Assembly (NCBI GenBank): GCA_964400685.1
Contig: CAYNVT010000127.1
Coordinates: 1 to 12,251, forward strand
DNA from: DATCTV01 sp964400685
GTDB lineage: Bacteria; Desulfobacterota; Desulfomonilia; UBA1062
Direction of reading: 5' to 3'
Length of the DNA: 12,251 nt
In this document: in pieces, positions 6,901 through 12,251 of the stretch
How positions within the stretch are numbered: the first letter of the stretch is position 1
Layout: each line of letters begins with the position of its first letter
Notes under the pieces: generated by a model
Told to the model about the DNA's origin: nothing
The model's database searches: none
What the model saw: only the letters and a program-made list of their open reading frames with translations
Made by a program: the position numbers and the translations under genes

Positions 6901-7888
6901 CAATGGTAAAGTTATAAAAGAAATGGATCAGGGACCGATGGGCAAAAATGCGGTTGGAATTCATGACAGGTCACTGGCTCTCAACTTCTTTGACAGCAGT
7001 GCTCTCGGCGACATCAATGGTGACGGCAAACCTGAGATTATCAAAGGGGGCGTCACGCTTCTTGGAGCTGCAAACCTGGGGCTGGCGGGTATGAATCTTC
7101 CTTATAATCAGATTATCCAGGTATGGGATCCCAAGACCGGCAAGTTCCTTGACTCATTCCCGCGGACGATCGACGACTATGTCATGTATTCAGAGCCTGC
7201 TGCGGCAGATGTGGACGGAGACGCGATACCTGATATAATTTCCGGCTCAGGTCTTTATCTGGTTCATGCATTCGGTTCTAACGGTATGGATAAGAAAGGA
7301 TTTCCGAAGCTTGCAGCAGGATGGGTGATGACGACGCCGGCAGCCGACGATATTGATGATGACGGTCTGAATGAACTTGCAGTTGTGACAAGGGAAGGGT
7401 GGATATTCGTCTGGGATACCAACGGTAAATACAGTGAAAAGCCATCATGGCCCACATACGGACATGACAACATGACGACGTCCAACCTTAAACATGACGG
7501 GATTGCACCTGCTGCGGTAACCTCGTATAAATGGGAAGAGGGAGAGTTGCTGTTCAAATCCCCGGGGGATGACGGTTTTAACGGGAAAGCCAGGTCTATG
7601 AGCATATATGGCTATTCTGAACCGATCAACCTGGGCAATATCTTAAATGCCACACTTGTAAAACAGATTACACCCATCACTGGCGGAAAGACCGTCTATG
7701 TGAAGATGTCAGATGACTACGAATGTTATGCCGTTATTACGAAAGATGAGGCTGGGAACACTTCCCAGCTGCCGATATCGGGTGGCATAGGTGGTGACGG
7801 CAAGCTTGTAATTGATGAGGGTGTTTCAACTGATGACGGTGGAGGTGGTGGAGGATTGTGCTTTATCAATTCAGCTGTCAGCCTGTAA
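3995..7888 (+). CDS. Exported subtilase-like (S8) protein with FG-GAP/VCBS repeats and CFI-type C-terminal tail
   Basis: The 1297-residue protein starts after GGAGG (3982-3986, 8 nt spacing) with a Sec signal peptide probably cut after SLA (residue 21). Residues 72-490 form a divergent S8 domain. Asp92 sits in AILDTG. The acidic loop DGIDDDNNGFIDD (205-217) precedes His242 in HGNGQAEG. The usual AGN oxyanion motif is replaced by SSD (332-334), and the GTSMAxP serine block reads SGSQSTALSSG (393-403), so Ser395 is only a tentative nucleophile. About 90 extra residues lie between Asp92 and the acidic loop. Residues 490-640 have no motif I know. Eight Asp-rich calcium motifs (657-1128) follow, then an Ig/Fn3-like stretch (1165-1258) and GGGGGGLCFINSAVSL at the end. 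It is probably secreted or surface-bound; whether it is an active protease is open. Confidence 0.88.
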   Translation: MKRVTVCLLSVMVFFGSISLAYVPDDPDFKKQIELFGPESTETYIEYSLKYKDNDSRNPKHKKGDSQPSGSSVDLAWDIEKGDPSIVIAILDTGAVWSNDDLRYKWNLNKGELFNYAPDWDPVSFAPVWEVEWILIKNDDGNLIWVDKIGDDKIADGVFNVKDYEYAVMSLNSKKPAHIHRLAKYMDENNISKLTPQHLIRFFSDGIDDDNNGFIDDICGWDFFEDDNDPEDVSSYSAAKEHGNGQAEGAGAEQDNGIEGSGVCPDCMLMPLKTWDSFVQDTNYFGIGSLYAARNGANVLEGALGGLNNSGICKAAFKEAYDKWGLVLFMVSSDINSANHNFPTYLNEPIYCSGTVSDANPIPDNILKPTTYFRNSNLCQFGGKNQINFEVQSGSQSTALSSGAGGLLISHAKKMRATEEGREKLGILHDYTNGMPLHPDQIKQLITLTCEDVLPENGGSIGEPDASQFAWDQHFGYGRVNLYHAIKALDEGLIPPVVRITSPSWNHYLDPRKDRLIIRGDVLPGKNGNSGWIIEAAQGIEPLEDEFTVIARGNSTGPDIELANLDMSVIKGIFNPGMDFSYYPNTPDGKLPTEANIQANRHIFTIRIRANEQMDASYYYPYLYPEDRRTMFIHEDKTLHEGWPKYIGVGGDASPRFDDLDGDNLKEVIIATSDGRILIFRHDGTPYTVRGKVIEFAADEFALSARHNMRIEGVPFRQTFVTPAIDDIDNDGIKEIVGVAGEKVYCFKSTGESQFTPKDFSANFYKDVADGELSEDNPLGAGAMAAPVLFDLDDDGKKEIIVGSGDQRLYAWHSDGSTVRGWPVYAKANSVGGKIIYSPCVADINGDGKPELIVATNEAVPRSGKTSLDLSNVPSAFLPFVMDVVSSFISKNCMVYAIRNTGALNGMGGQRADSTAFMSGWPVAVESLMPDILPQLGPSAKPCAFDYDNDGSDEIVASFTAAKTTLIGGNGKVIKEMDQGPMGKNAVGIHDRSLALNFFDSSALGDINGDGKPEIIKGGVTLLGAANLGLAGMNLPYNQIIQVWDPKTGKFLDSFPRTIDDYVMYSEPAAADVDGDAIPDIISGSGLYLVHAFGSNGMDKKGFPKLAAGWVMTTPAADDIDDDGLNELAVVTREGWIFVWDTNGKYSEKPSWPTYGHDNMTTSNLKHDGIAPAAVTSYKWEEGELLFKSPGDDGFNGKARSMSIYGYSEPINLGNILNATLVKQITPITGGKTVYVKMSDDYECYAVITKDEAGNTSQLPISGGIGGDGKLVIDEGVSTDDGGGGGGLCFINSAVSL
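5963..7378 (+). repeat. Eight FG-GAP/VCBS-type calcium-binding repeats (within the subtilase-like gene)
   Basis: The motif Dx[DN]xDGxxE[IL] recurs eight times. The starts are near residues 659 (DLDGDNLKEV), 727 (DIDNDGIKEI), 791 (DLDDDGKKEI), 843 (DINGDGKPEL), 946 (DYDNDGSDEI), 1006 (DINGDGKPEI), 1072 (DVDGDAIPDI) and 1119 (DIDDDGLNEL). Spacing runs from about 47 to 103 residues. Repeats 4 and 6 share an exact 15-base DNA segment (GACGGCAAACCTGAG). Such repeats usually make calcium-bound blades of a beta-propeller, as in integrin-alpha-like proteins. Confidence 0.85.
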
Positions 7889-7891
7889 AAA

Positions 7892-7919
7892 AAGAGGGAG
7901 GCGTAAAAGCCTCCCTCTT
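7892..7919. terminator. Strong hairpin terminator after the subtilase-like gene
   Basis: AAGAGGGAGGC (7892-7902) and GCCTCCCTCTT (7909-7919) form a perfect 11-bp stem with a 6-nt loop, starting 3 nt after the stop codon. On the plus strand only TT, inside the stem, precedes CAATTAAG, so the U-tract is poor. On the minus strand the stem is followed by a run of Ts (7893-7887), which is the classic intrinsic terminator form. It may work in both directions or mainly protect the 3' end of the upstream mRNA. Confidence 0.7.
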
Positions 7920-7929
7920 CAATTAAGTT

Positions 7930-8613
7930 ATGGAATCGGAAAAAATAGCACAAGGGATATACATGGTCGGAGGGGCGGATATTTCAAGTCCTGAAGATGC
8001 ATCCGTATTTATAATAGATTGCGGAGATGAACTCTGCATGATCGACTGCGGTGCTGGAAAAAGCGCTGAGTGCATTATCGAAAATATTGAAGAAACCGGC
8101 CTTGACCCTTCAAGGTTATCCAGCCTTTTGCTTACACACTGCCATGTAGATCATATCGGCGCGCTCACATTCTTCAGAGAAAAGTATCAGCTCAAGGTGT
8201 ATTCGCACGACCTGGATTCCGATTCGATTGAATCGGGAGACCCCAGGAAAACCGCTTCAACATGGTATGGCGTCAGGCTGCCCAGGACCAGGGTCGATTT
8301 CAGACTCGAAGGGCCCGCCGGAATAATTGATATCGGAAACAGAAAAATAAACTGGCTTCATACCCCCGGGCATACGCCAGGCTCGATCGTTTTTTATATT
8401 GATATTCCGGAGCAGAGGGTTCTCTTCGGCCAGGATATTCACGGGCCGTTTCATGCAGACTTCGATTCCGACATTTCAATGTGGAGAGAATCCATGGAGA
8501 AAGTTACAGCGCTCGAATCAGACATCCTCTGCGAAGGACATTTCGGAATAATCAAACCGGCGGATAGGATTAAGAGATACATTCGAGGCTATCTGGACAC
8601 TTATGCCGGATAA
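7930..8613 (+). CDS. Metallo-beta-lactamase-fold metallohydrolase
   Basis: This 227-residue protein is a complete MBL-fold hydrolase with an intact dinuclear metal site. It has THCHVDH (His70, His72, Asp74, His75), His148 in TPGHTPGS, Asp169 in FGQDIHG and His204 in CEGHFG. The family includes glyoxalase II, lactonases and many hydrolases of unknown substrate; nothing here fixes the substrate, and no signal peptide is visible. The start at 7930 keeps KIAQGIYMVGG, the conserved opening of this group. However, no Shine-Dalgarno precedes it, and the strong hairpin lies just upstream. ATG 7963 has an AAGGGA before it but would remove that opening. Expression may depend on readthrough from the subtilase-like gene, 41 nt upstream. 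Confidence 0.9.
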   Translation: MESEKIAQGIYMVGGADISSPEDASVFIIDCGDELCMIDCGAGKSAECIIENIEETGLDPSRLSSLLLTHCHVDHIGALTFFREKYQLKVYSHDLDSDSIESGDPRKTASTWYGVRLPRTRVDFRLEGPAGIIDIGNRKINWLHTPGHTPGSIVFYIDIPEQRVLFGQDIHGPFHADFDSDISMWRESMEKVTALESDILCEGHFGIIKPADRIKRYIRGYLDTYAG

Positions 8614-8669
8614 AGGGTTTTCTCTTTAGAGTAATTTCAACTGGATTTCAAACAGATTAATTAATAGTA

Positions 8670-8699
8670 TCTTCTTACTACAAGACTATGTAGAGAAGG
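8670..8699 (+). promoter_or_regulatory. Possible hairpin covering the dehydrogenase ribosome-binding site
   Basis: CTTCTTACTAC (8671-8681) can pair with GTAGAGAAG (8690-8698), with an 8-nt loop and two single-base bulges, giving nine Watson-Crick pairs plus one closing wobble. The right arm takes in part of the AAGGAG Shine-Dalgarno (8696-8701) of the next gene. It could modulate translation, but a stem this imperfect can occur by chance. Confidence 0.25.
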
Positions 8700-8706
8700 A
8701 GAAATT

Positions 8707-9774
8707 ATGGACAGGTCGTATAATATCGCTGTGTTTCCGGGTGACGGGACAGGCCCCGAAGTTGTCGCGGAAGGGATAAAGGTTCTTGATGCAGTTGCAG
8801 CGGTTGAAGGTATTAAAATAAACTTTACGAAATTTGATTTCGGGGGGGAAAGGTTTTTAAAGACAGGCGAAATTCTCCCCGAAGGCTTAATCGATGAGCT
8901 CAGAAAATTCGACGCCATCTACCTTGGAGCAATTGGTCATCCTGATGTTAAACCGGGAATTCTCGAAAAGGGGATACTCTTGAAATTGAGGTTTGAACTG
9001 GATCAGTACATCAATCTAAGGCCGGTGAAATTATATCCGAATGTTGAAACGCCGCTTAGAGATAAGGGACCTGCCGACATCGATTATACTGTTATAAGGG
9101 AAAATTCCGGCGGCCTCTATTCCGGCATGGGCGGCGTCTCAATGAAGGGGACCATTCATGAAATCGCAGTCGAGCAGATGGTTTACAACTATTTCCAGGT
9201 TGAAAGGTGTCTGAGGTATGCATTCGAATATACGAGAAAACATTCCAGGCGCAAAACGCTTGCGCTTGTGGGAAAGACCAATGTGCTCACAAATGTATTC
9301 GGACTCTGGGAAAGGGTATTCAATGAGATGGGAGACACTGAGTACTCTGATATAAAACGTGAATATTACCATGTGGATGCGACATGCCTGTATATGGTCT
9401 CTAACCCCGAGATGTTTGATGTGATCGTCACGGAAAACATGTTCGGGGATATAATCACGGACCTGGCAGCCATAACACAGGGCGGGCTCGGCATCGCAGC
9501 TGGCGGAAACATCAACCCGCACGGTGTGAGCCTGTTCGAGCCTATAGGCGGTACGGCCCCTATGTGGACGGGCAGGAATGCAATCAATCCCCTTGCTGCA
9601 ATCGGGGCTGCTCAGATGATGATTAAATTCCTCGGTGAGGACAAGTCTGCTGCAAGGATTGAAAGTGCCGTCATGAAGGTTATAGCCAAAGACATGAAAT
9701 CGCAGTATGCAGGCCAGATGGGTATAACGACAAATGAGGTTGGAGACAGGGTTGCCTGTTATGCTTCAGAATAA
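8707..9774 (+). CDS. 3-isopropylmalate dehydrogenase-family enzyme (LeuB-like beta-decarboxylating dehydrogenase)
   Basis: This 355-residue member of the isocitrate/isopropylmalate dehydrogenase family opens with IAVFPGDGTGPEV. Aligned by eye, the substrate and metal residues are present: Arg95, Arg105, Arg131, Tyr138, Lys190, Asp224, Asp248 and Asp252 (NMFGDIITDL). In leucine synthesis such enzymes oxidise and decarboxylate 3-isopropylmalate. GHPDVKPGILEKG (77-89) puts it in the LeuB type that is also common in actinobacteria. The cofactor loop is odd: the family's SAPD (NAD) or APKY (NADP) reads TAPMW (283-287). No leuA, leuC or leuD gene is nearby, so malate- or tartrate-type substrates are alternatives. 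AAGGAG lies 5 nt before the ATG. The patatin gene follows after 15 nt, so they probably share a transcript. Confidence 0.85.
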   Translation: MDRSYNIAVFPGDGTGPEVVAEGIKVLDAVAAVEGIKINFTKFDFGGERFLKTGEILPEGLIDELRKFDAIYLGAIGHPDVKPGILEKGILLKLRFELDQYINLRPVKLYPNVETPLRDKGPADIDYTVIRENSGGLYSGMGGVSMKGTIHEIAVEQMVYNYFQVERCLRYAFEYTRKHSRRKTLALVGKTNVLTNVFGLWERVFNEMGDTEYSDIKREYYHVDATCLYMVSNPEMFDVIVTENMFGDIITDLAAITQGGLGIAAGGNINPHGVSLFEPIGGTAPMWTGRNAINPLAAIGAAQMMIKFLGEDKSAARIESAVMKVIAKDMKSQYAGQMGITTNEVGDRVACYASE

Positions 9775-9789
9775 GAAAGGTGGTAAAAG

Positions 9790-10686
9790 ATGAAAAGAAA
9801 AGAAATTATTTGTGTTGTTTTATGTACAGTCATGATCCTGGTTTCGGCATGTTCCCTTATCAAAACACCTGTGCCTGTGGAGGTGATTCCCCCAAAGCCT
9901 GCTAAAATTGCCCTTGTCCTTGGTGCCGGTGCAGCAAAGGGATTTGCACATATCGGGGTATTCAAGGTGATGGAAGCCAATAAAATACCGATCGATTTTA
10001 TAATAGGTACAAGTGCAGGAAGTGTTGCAGGGGCCTTTTATGCCTATGGTTACAAGGCCTATGACCTTCAGTCTCTGGCCATGAAAGTGGAGAAAAGCGA
10101 CGTAGTTGACCTGACATTTCCCAAGAACGGCTTTATAAAAGGCGAAAAACTGGAGAATTTTATTAACAAAAGCCTTAACAACACACCAATCGATAAGATG
10201 AAGAAGAAATTTTATGTTGTTACAACCGACCTTATGACTGGAGAAGAAGTCGTATTCACCTCGGGCAATACCGGAATGGCTGTCAGGGCAAGCGCCTCTG
10301 TTCCTGGAATCTTCCAGCCAGTGAATATCTCAGGAAGGACCTATGTCGACGGAGGAGTGGTAAGCCCGGTTGCTGTGGATGTAGCCAGAAGGATAGGAGC
10401 CGATGTGGTTATTGCCGTTGACATCTCAGGCGGGGTAGCCAAAGCAGTGCCTGAAGGAATCATGGATACTATACTCCAGTCAATAGACATCATGTATGCG
10501 AAAATATCCATGTATCAGCTTAAAAATGCAGATGTGGTCATCAGGCCTAAGGTCGGTTATATAGGTTCCGCGGAGTTGGAAAAAAGACATGAAGCAATTC
10601 TTGAAGGAGAGAAAGCGGCACAAGCCGCCCTTCCTCAGATTCTGTCCATCATTGATAAACTGAGGAGCCAGGGGAGGATTCAATAG
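9790..10686 (+). CDS. Patatin-like phospholipase lipoprotein (RssA-type)
   Basis: The 298-residue product starts with a lipoprotein signal peptide ending in the lipobox VSAC, with Cys21 as the lipidation site. Ser22 at +2 suggests sorting to the outer membrane. A Pro-rich linker (about 27-37) leads into a patatin domain. This has the oxyanion loop LGAGAAKG (44-51), nucleophile Ser75 in GTSAGS and Asp187 in VDGG, so the Ser-Asp dyad is intact. Patatin-like enzymes hydrolyse lipid acyl esters, and an envelope lipase or phospholipase role is likely. AAAGGTGG just before the ATG is the Shine-Dalgarno, and the 15-nt gap to the dehydrogenase gene suggests an operon. The TAG stop directly abuts, in the same frame, a fragment of an ABC ATPase gene. 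Confidence 0.92.
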   Translation: MKRKEIICVVLCTVMILVSACSLIKTPVPVEVIPPKPAKIALVLGAGAAKGFAHIGVFKVMEANKIPIDFIIGTSAGSVAGAFYAYGYKAYDLQSLAMKVEKSDVVDLTFPKNGFIKGEKLENFINKSLNNTPIDKMKKKFYVVTTDLMTGEEVVFTSGNTGMAVRASASVPGIFQPVNISGRTYVDGGVVSPVAVDVARRIGADVVIAVDISGGVAKAVPEGIMDTILQSIDIMYAKISMYQLKNADVVIRPKVGYIGSAELEKRHEAILEGEKAAQAALPQILSIIDKLRSQGRIQ

Positions 10687-10808
10687 AGGTTGATACTCAT
10701 GGACAACGGCCGGTTCATATTCGAGGGTCATCCGGATGATCTTTTCTCGGATACGATGGAGTNNNNNNNNNNCTCCGTATAAAGGCGTTTCTTGCAAAGG
10801 TAATCTGA
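10687..10808 (+). pseudogene. C-terminal remnant of a GlnQ-type amino-acid ABC transporter ATPase, interrupted by an assembly gap
   Basis: Directly after the patatin stop, the same frame reads RLILMDNGRFIFEGHPDD and then LFSDTME up to the Ns. Beyond the gap, CTCCGTATA... reads LRIKAFLAKVI and a TGA stop (10806-10808). Together these match the last 36 or so residues of polar amino-acid importer ATPases, which typically end like DRVIFMDxGxIxxEG...P...R...FLxxIL. No Walker A, Walker B or signature motif lies upstream, only the patatin gene. The two halves share one frame only if the true gap length is 2, 5, 8 or similar, not exactly 10. An ATG at 10699 with GAGG upstream could start a tiny ORF, but a decayed remnant is more likely. 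Family recognition is from memory of the C-terminal pattern. Confidence 0.55.
10763..10772. other. Assembly gap (10 Ns)
   Basis: Ten undetermined bases join two contigs. The length is probably a placeholder. The reading frames on both sides suggest only a few bases are missing. Confidence 0.98.
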
Positions 10809-10840
10809 TCGGGTTTTTAATAAAATTCAAGGAGTTTACA

Positions 10841-12251
10841 ATGAAGCATGCAATCGGAAGGATATTCATTTTATCTGTTGCAATAGCCCTCATCTCCGCC
10901 TGTGCGCATACCGGCAAGGTGGAACAGTATCCGAAGGTCGATCCCGTTAAGGTTGACAGAGACCTCGCATTAAAGCACCTGAGCGAGGCTGTACAGTTCA
11001 AGACAGTATCCCCGGAAGAGGGGAAGCCGTTCGATGACAAGCCTTTCCTTGACATGCAGAAATGGATGAAAACCGCATTTCCCCTGGTAAATAAAAACCT
11101 GAATGTCGAGGTGATAAACAAATACGCGCTTCTGTTCAAGTGGCAGGGCAGCAATCCATCATTAAAGCCCGTAATATTCATAGCTCATATGGATGTCGTG
11201 CCTGTTGAACCGGGGACGGAAAGCACCTGGAAATATCCGCCATACAGCGGTGCGATCGCGGAAGGTTTTGTATGGGGCAGGGGGTCTCAGGATGACAAGG
11301 CCTGTGTCACGGGTCTTCTGGAAACGATAGAAATACTTCTGAATCAGGGGTTGAAGCCTGAGCGAACGATATATCTCGGGTTCGGTTTTGATGAGGAGAC
11401 CAGCGGCTATGGTGGGGCTGCAAAGATTGTTGAACGGCTCAAGGCCGAGGGTGTCACACCTGAATTTGTCCTTGACGAGGGAGGGGCGGTCAAAACAGAC
11501 GGTTTCCCGGATATCGGCGTTAACTGCCCGATCGCAGGCATCGCCATAGGCGAGAAAGGTTACCTGACTTTGGATCTGATAGTAGAGGACAAGGGGGGAC
11601 ACTCTTCAGCGCCTGGTCAGCACGGTCCTGCCGGCATTCTGGCAAGGGCCATAACGAGGCTTGAAAACAACCAGTTCCCGGCCGACCTGAAGCTCGTCAA
11701 GACCATGATACTGCCGCTGACGCCGCAGATGCCGACTTCTCTGAGTCTGGTGCTGAACAATACCTGGCTGACCGGGCCTCTGGTAAAATCGATCCTGTCC
11801 GGCGACCCTTTCATGGATTCCATGCAGAGGACAACAATTGCTTTTACGATGCTTGAAGGCGGAGTTGCCGAGAATGTGCTTCCGCAGAAGGTGAGCGCCA
11901 CTGTCAATTTCAGAATCAAATCGGGCGACACCGTGGAGTCGGTCATTGCAAGGACAAAGAAAGTTATTGATGATCCGCGCGTTAAAATCGAAGCAAGACC
12001 CGTCAAAAATGATCCCACACCTATTTCGAGCGTGACGTCAGCTGCTTATGAGCTGCTTGTCAAAACGACATGCCAGATACTGAAAGATGACCGTGCCCTG
12101 GTGTTTTCGCCTTACATCAACAACGGTGCGTCGGATTCGAGGTTCTACAAGGCGCTAACACCTGATGTATATGGATTCCTGCCCTTATATCTCACAGACG
12201 AGGAGATAGATACCGAACATTCATCGAACGAGCGCACCCCGGTAGATGCGT
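10841..12251 (+). CDS. M20 family metallopeptidase lipoprotein (PM20D1/carboxypeptidase S-like), 3' end outside window
   Basis: The frame is open for 470 codons to the window edge. AAGGAG lies 6 nt before the ATG. A lipoprotein signal ends in ISAC (Cys21, Ala22 at +2), suggesting an outer-membrane-anchored periplasmic enzyme. The di-zinc site is intact: His116 and Asp118 in AHMDVVP, Asp151 in GRGSQDDK, catalytic Glu185 and ligand Glu186 in DEETSG, Asp212 in LDEGG, and His460 in EHSSNER. The dimerisation lid (about 240-355) has GGHSSAPG with conserved His254. The family cleaves amide bonds of dipeptides or N-acyl amino acids, and the PM20D1-like form is usually about 500 residues, so only a short tail should be missing. 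The real substrate cannot be read from sequence. Confidence 0.93.
   Translation, partial: MKHAIGRIFILSVAIALISACAHTGKVEQYPKVDPVKVDRDLALKHLSEAVQFKTVSPEEGKPFDDKPFLDMQKWMKTAFPLVNKNLNVEVINKYALLFKWQGSNPSLKPVIFIAHMDVVPVEPGTESTWKYPPYSGAIAEGFVWGRGSQDDKACVTGLLETIEILLNQGLKPERTIYLGFGFDEETSGYGGAAKIVERLKAEGVTPEFVLDEGGAVKTDGFPDIGVNCPIAGIAIGEKGYLTLDLIVEDKGGHSSAPGQHGPAGILARAITRLENNQFPADLKLVKTMILPLTPQMPTSLSLVLNNTWLTGPLVKSILSGDPFMDSMQRTTIAFTMLEGGVAENVLPQKVSATVNFRIKSGDTVESVIARTKKVIDDPRVKIEARPVKNDPTPISSVTSAAYELLVKTTCQILKDDRALVFSPYINNGASDSRFYKALTPDVYGFLPLYLTDEEIDTEHSSNERTPVDA

Noticed and set aside
7812..7994. A +1 frameshift that would extend the subtilase-like protein past its stop
   Set aside because: The alternative frame (CKKRGRRKS...) gives no membrane helix or known tail, and it runs through the terminator hairpin.
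9139..9522. Minus-strand ORF of 127 codons
   Set aside because: It is antisense to the conserved core of the dehydrogenase (Lys190 to Asp252).
10480..11181. Minus-strand ORF of 233 codons across the N gap
   Set aside because: It is antisense to the patatin 3' end and the M20 5' end, both with intact motifs, and it is kept open only by the undetermined bases.
11162..11602. Minus-strand ORF of 146 codons
   Set aside because: It is antisense to the zinc-site region of the M20 peptidase; no signature or ribosome-binding site.
1..12251. CRISPR arrays, tRNA/rRNA genes, insertion sequences, toxin-antitoxin or defence modules
   Set aside because: I saw no regularly spaced direct repeats, no cloverleaf-like segment and no transposase or defence-type proteins among the supported frames.

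Overview
The window reads like a chromosomal segment of a mid-GC Gram-negative bacterium. Two lipoprotein signals with neutral residues after the lipobox Cys fit outer-membrane lipoproteins. The secreted subtilase-like protein has the DGIDDDNNGFIDD loop and a Gly-rich CFI tail that I associate with Desulfobacterota (former Deltaproteobacteria) and their relatives. That placement is an inference. A run of ten Ns shows this is a draft or metagenomic scaffold.

Left part, minus strand (1-995): hfq is followed by the start of an exported protein of unknown function. The two overlap by ATGA, and the second gene runs off the left edge. The 184 bp to the right of hfq is a divergent promoter region. 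Plus strand (1180-3443): ligA (NAD-dependent DNA ligase) overlaps acyP (acylphosphatase) by another ATGA. A small four-helix membrane protein of the phage-holin-4_2/YvlD type (3450-3791, minus) converges on acyP with only 6 bp between them. Both ligA and the holin-like gene lack a Shine-Dalgarno. Each has a near-consensus sigma-70 promoter whose predicted start site falls at or within 1-2 nt of the ATG, so both may be leaderless.

Middle (3792-7929): a leader of about 200 bp carries a hairpin, and then comes a 1297-residue exported protein. It has a divergent S8 subtilase domain, eight Asp-rich FG-GAP/VCBS-type calcium repeats (probably a beta-propeller), an Ig/Fn3-like segment, and a short Gly6-x-CFI tail. 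A perfect 11-bp hairpin follows the stop codon. A metallo-beta-lactamase-fold hydrolase starts just beyond it without a ribosome-binding site of its own.

Right part (8614-12251, plus strand): an isopropylmalate-dehydrogenase-family enzyme is followed after 15 nt by a patatin-like lipoprotein. Next comes an orphan C-terminal scrap of a GlnQ-type amino-acid ABC transporter ATPase, interrupted by the N gap, and then an M20 (PM20D1-like) peptidase lipoprotein cut by the right edge. The genes do not make one obvious pathway. The window mixes housekeeping genes (hfq, ligA, acyP) with a cell-envelope or exported hydrolase group (subtilase-like, patatin, M20). I found no CRISPR array, tRNA, rRNA, IS element or recognisable defence system.
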